DNA of 64,000 nucleotides, from assembly GCA_030867875.1 (NCBI GenBank), contig JAOWCC010000443.1, forward strand, positions 29,121 to 93,120. The letters run 5' to 3'. Below, one piece after another: positions 61,490-64,000 of this stretch; the stretch's first letter is position 1, and every line of letters starts with the position of its first letter. Origin of the DNA: Actinernus sp. WN-2022 (taxonomy: Eukaryota > Cnidaria > Anthozoa > Actiniaria > Actinernidae). Position numbers and translations under genes: made by a program. The notes beneath the pieces are model-generated. The model was not told where the DNA came from. It saw nothing but the letters and a program-made list of their open reading frames with translations, and did not search any database.

Positions 61490-61775
61490 TTTTGTGATAC
61501 GGACTGCTATTACGGCGCAATGTGCTGCCATGTAGTTTACAATCATGAGTGACTGTTAGTACCTCAGAATACCAGGATGTTGTGTCGGGAAACAATCCAC
61601 TACTCTTTCTCGAAATAACACAACAGGTTCTTTCACGTCCCCCTCATGGATTAGAAGAGGAAGGAGACAAGGCCAACGATTTATATATACGTCCCTGCCC
61701 AAGGACGCGGATGGGATTCGAACCCGCACTCTAGACCATGCAGTCTACCAACTGAGCTAACCGGTGAGGCGGTTA
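61490..61775 (-). mobile_element. tRNA-derived SINE
   Basis: The right end, on the minus strand, carries an A box (TAGCTCAGTTGG) and a B box (GGTTCGAATCC) with tRNA-like spacing (61715-61770), but the acceptor and anticodon stems do not pair. A tRNA-unrelated body follows leftward, sharing blocks with the older copy at 10850-11095. RNA polymerase III transcription from the internal promoter is expected. Confidence 0.75.
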
Positions 61776-61943
61776 AACATGGCATTTGTTCAGTAAGATA
61801 TATACAAATTAATACATATGAATTTATTAATTAAGTAAAAATCACGAGTTGTCAGTGCCCGTGGATAATTAAATCACAATGAAAGATATGGTTCATTTCC
61901 TGAAACATTCTTGGTCTCCGTTGTTGTTATATAGCGATCACAA

Positions 61944-62740
61944 CCACTACGTAATAAAGGCTAAGACCAGAAATGCTTCAGTATACAATGTTGCTGATCA
62001 TATAATAATAACACTTTATTTAATGAGGATATGCAGATAAACCACTACGTAATAAAGGCTAAGACCAGAAATGCTTCAGGTATATACAATGTTGCTGATC
62101 ATATAATAATAACACTTTATTTAATGAGGATATGCAGATAAACCAGCTACGTAATTAAGGCTAAGACCAGAAATGCTTCAGTATACAATGTTGCTGATCA
62201 TATAATAATAACACTTTATTTAATGAGATATGCAGATAAACCACTACGTAATAAAGGCTAAGACCAGAAATGCTTCAGTATACAATGTTTGCTGATCATA
62301 TAATAATAACACTTTATTTAATGAGGATATGCAGATAAACCACTACGTAATAAAGGCTAAGACCAGAAATGCTTCAGTATACAATGTTGCTGATCATATA
62401 ATAATAACACTTTATTTAATGAGGATATGCAGATAAACCACTACGTAATAAAGGCTAAGACCAGAAATGCTTCAGTATACAATGTTGCTGATCATATAAT
62501 AATAACACTTTATTTAATGAGGATATGCAGATAAACCACTACGTAATAAAGGCTAAGATCAGACCAGAAATGCTTCAGTATACAATGTTTGCTGATCATA
62601 TAATAATAACACTTTATTTAATGAGGATATGCAGATAAACCACTACGTAATAAAGGCTAAGACCAGAAATGCTTCAGTATACAATGTTGCTGATCATATA
62701 ATAATAACACTTATTTAATGAGGATATGCAGATAAAGCAT
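61944..62740. repeat. ~99-bp tandem array, about eight copies
   Basis: Unit starts (CCACTACGTAATAAAGGC) at about 61944, 62042, 62141, 62239, 62340, 62437, 62537 and 62639. Copies differ by 1- to 5-bp indels. Each contains AACACTTTATTTAATGA, resembling a LINE tail, so the array may have arisen from repeated 3' ends. Confidence 0.88.
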
Positions 62741-62959
62741 AACTCCTAACTATTATATACCAAGATAGAAACATTATATAATTACATTATAAGACATAAT
62801 AGATAATTCTTTAACTACTCAAAAAAGGAATATACATTATTGGGAATATATGAGAAAGATTCAATAAAATATAAACACTATAGGTTTAGAATTAGACAAT
62901 TATAAGAACATATATAAACGTAAGGTGGGTTACAGATATTCTTCAACTCATTAGCATTA

Positions 62960-63646
62960 GGGACCATTCATTATTTATGCCTGGGGGGGGCTGGCAAGAA
63001 TGAGGGGGGGGTCATCAAAAATTCAAGAGCATGAGAGGGGGGTCACAGAAAAAAATAAGCATAGAAAGGGGGGGGCTGTCTATATTTTTGGGTGCATTTC
63101 CAGGCATCTAAGGGGCCTCAATTTTCAAAATTTTCCCCCATGGGAGCATCCCCGACCCCCCCAGAGAAATACCTTGCTTTATTAAATAGTAATCAGCCAA
63201 TCCAATGAGAAACATACAGAGCACCTAATGCAACCACCATTCAATTGTCTTGCCTAATATTTTGTTTGCCTCATCTTAATTTTGAAACTCCATTAGTAAA
63301 AAAATATCATCTAGATCCATCTGAAATTAATAAAGGTAGGTTTGGGTGCATTTCCAGCGATCTCAGAAGCCTTAATTTCCAAAAACATTCCCCGGACCCA
63401 CTTAGTACAGCCGATCCACCTAATGTTCAGTCCGTGTTTAATCCTCTGTAAATGTAAAACTGTGAACAGTGTGAGGGAGGGAGGGGGGGGGGGGGGGGGG
63501 GGGGGGGCGCTCTATATTTTCCAGAATTGTGTGCGGGGGGGTTATGAAATTTTTTGTTTTGTTTGGAGGGGGGTCAAGACATTTTGTTGTTGTTTAGAAC
63601 GAATCTTGCCAGCCCCCCCCCCCAGGCATAAATAATGAATGGTCCC
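62960..63646. mobile_element. 687-bp TIR element with TTA duplication
   Basis: GGGACCATTCATTATTTATG and the inverse, flanked by TTA (62957-62959 and 63647-63649), a TWA-type 3-bp duplication. The arms and interior contain long G-runs (63478-63507). No transposase. Confidence 0.78.
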
Positions 63647-63649
63647 TTA

Positions 63650-63900
63650 GTGAGTCTAGTTTTAAAATATTTCCTACAAAATCAATTAAAGCTTGGTAAT
63701 GTATCAGATTTAGTAGCAGTGGCAGGAAAACTATTCCATAGCGACGGTGCTAGTAATGAGAAACAACGCTTTCGGTTTAGATAGGCATAGCTTATTATTT
63801 ACAACAGCTCTTGTAGAATAACGGTAGGAAGGTCTTGACAATAGCTTAGCGAGACATTCCGGACCAAGATTGTTTAAACACTTCAAAAACACATGAATAA
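63650..63900 (-). pseudogene. Degenerate LINE C-terminal remnant
   Basis: Minus-strand frames give a KCLNNLGPECLAKLL block and a NNKLCLSKPK block, then lose frame before a W/N-S-type ending, as in the C terminus of CR1-like LINE ORF2. Weak; strongly decayed. Confidence 0.4.
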
Positions 63901-64000
63901 TTAATGAACATTTTGTCCAATCAGATGAAGCAAATCAGTCACGTGCATGCTCCTTTATACCTGATAAAATCTCATCATTCTAAAAAGCCCGCGGAAGGAT

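Noticed and set aside
61700..61770. Functional tRNA gene on the minus strand
   Set aside because: A and B boxes are present, but acceptor and anticodon stems do not pair and a repeated SINE body is attached.
61944..62740. Regular repeats resembling a CRISPR array
   Set aside because: The repeats are contiguous ~99-bp units without unique spacers, in animal DNA with no cas genes; it is a tandem satellite.

Overview
The window is nuclear DNA of an animal, most likely a cnidarian (stony-coral type). Signs of this are interrupted RING/TRIM genes with GT-AG splice sites, very high transposon density (BEL/Pao, Gypsy, several LINEs, hAT, Mutator-, Harbinger- and piggyBac-like terminal-inverted-repeat elements, a tRNA-derived SINE), minisatellites, and virus-like proteins of a kind I associate with cnidarian genomes. 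There are no bacterial operons, ribosome binding sites or rRNA genes. The species cannot be named from the sequence alone.

Layout. 1-10750 (minus) is a TRIM-type gene: a RING exon at 10568-10750, a roughly 9.9-kb intron full of TIR elements, and a B-box/coiled-coil exon at 1-659 that runs off the window and carries an apparent frameshift. 11.3-20.8 kb holds LINE remnants, a young BEL/Pao element (13272-18348) inside one LINE, and the 3' end of a Gypsy element. 22.3-33.1 kb holds a local duplication, fold-back elements, a nested TIR element with a BED-like zinc-finger ORF, a GC-rich minisatellite, and a hAT element (28534-33052) whose transposase gene is split by another TIR element. 33.2-37.7 kb is a 4.4-kb TIR element with no transposase that contains a piggyBac-like MITE.

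The centrepiece is 38745-54642: a 15.9-kb integrated Polinton/Maverick-type virus inside a small host fold-back element. It has 313-bp TIRs, each ending in a 134-bp palindrome, a 5-bp target duplication and 15 uninterrupted genes. Recognisable are a protein-primed family B DNA polymerase, a retroviral-type integrase with a D,D(35)E triad, an A32-type packaging ATPase, a probable double-jelly-roll major capsid protein, a penton-like minor capsid protein, several small membrane/virion proteins and, unusually, a TFIIB-like transcription factor. I saw no adenain-type protease.

The element carries a visible regulatory code. A 66-bp promoter module occurs twice in each TIR, driving the outermost gene at either end, and once more internally. 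Near-palindromic bidirectional promoters of 34 and 43 bp lie between divergent capsid genes. Three A-tract/T-tract hairpins sit at gene ends, one of them inverted relative to the first. I infer early expression of replication genes from the TIRs and later expression of capsid genes from the palindromic promoters, possibly assisted by the element's own TFIIB-like protein.

To the right, 55724-57430 (minus) is a RING/coiled-coil/NHL-propeller gene split by one in-frame stop, followed by MITEs, LINE remnants, a SINE, a 99-bp tandem array and a 687-bp TIR element. Most sequence outside the virus and the two RING genes is transposon-derived.
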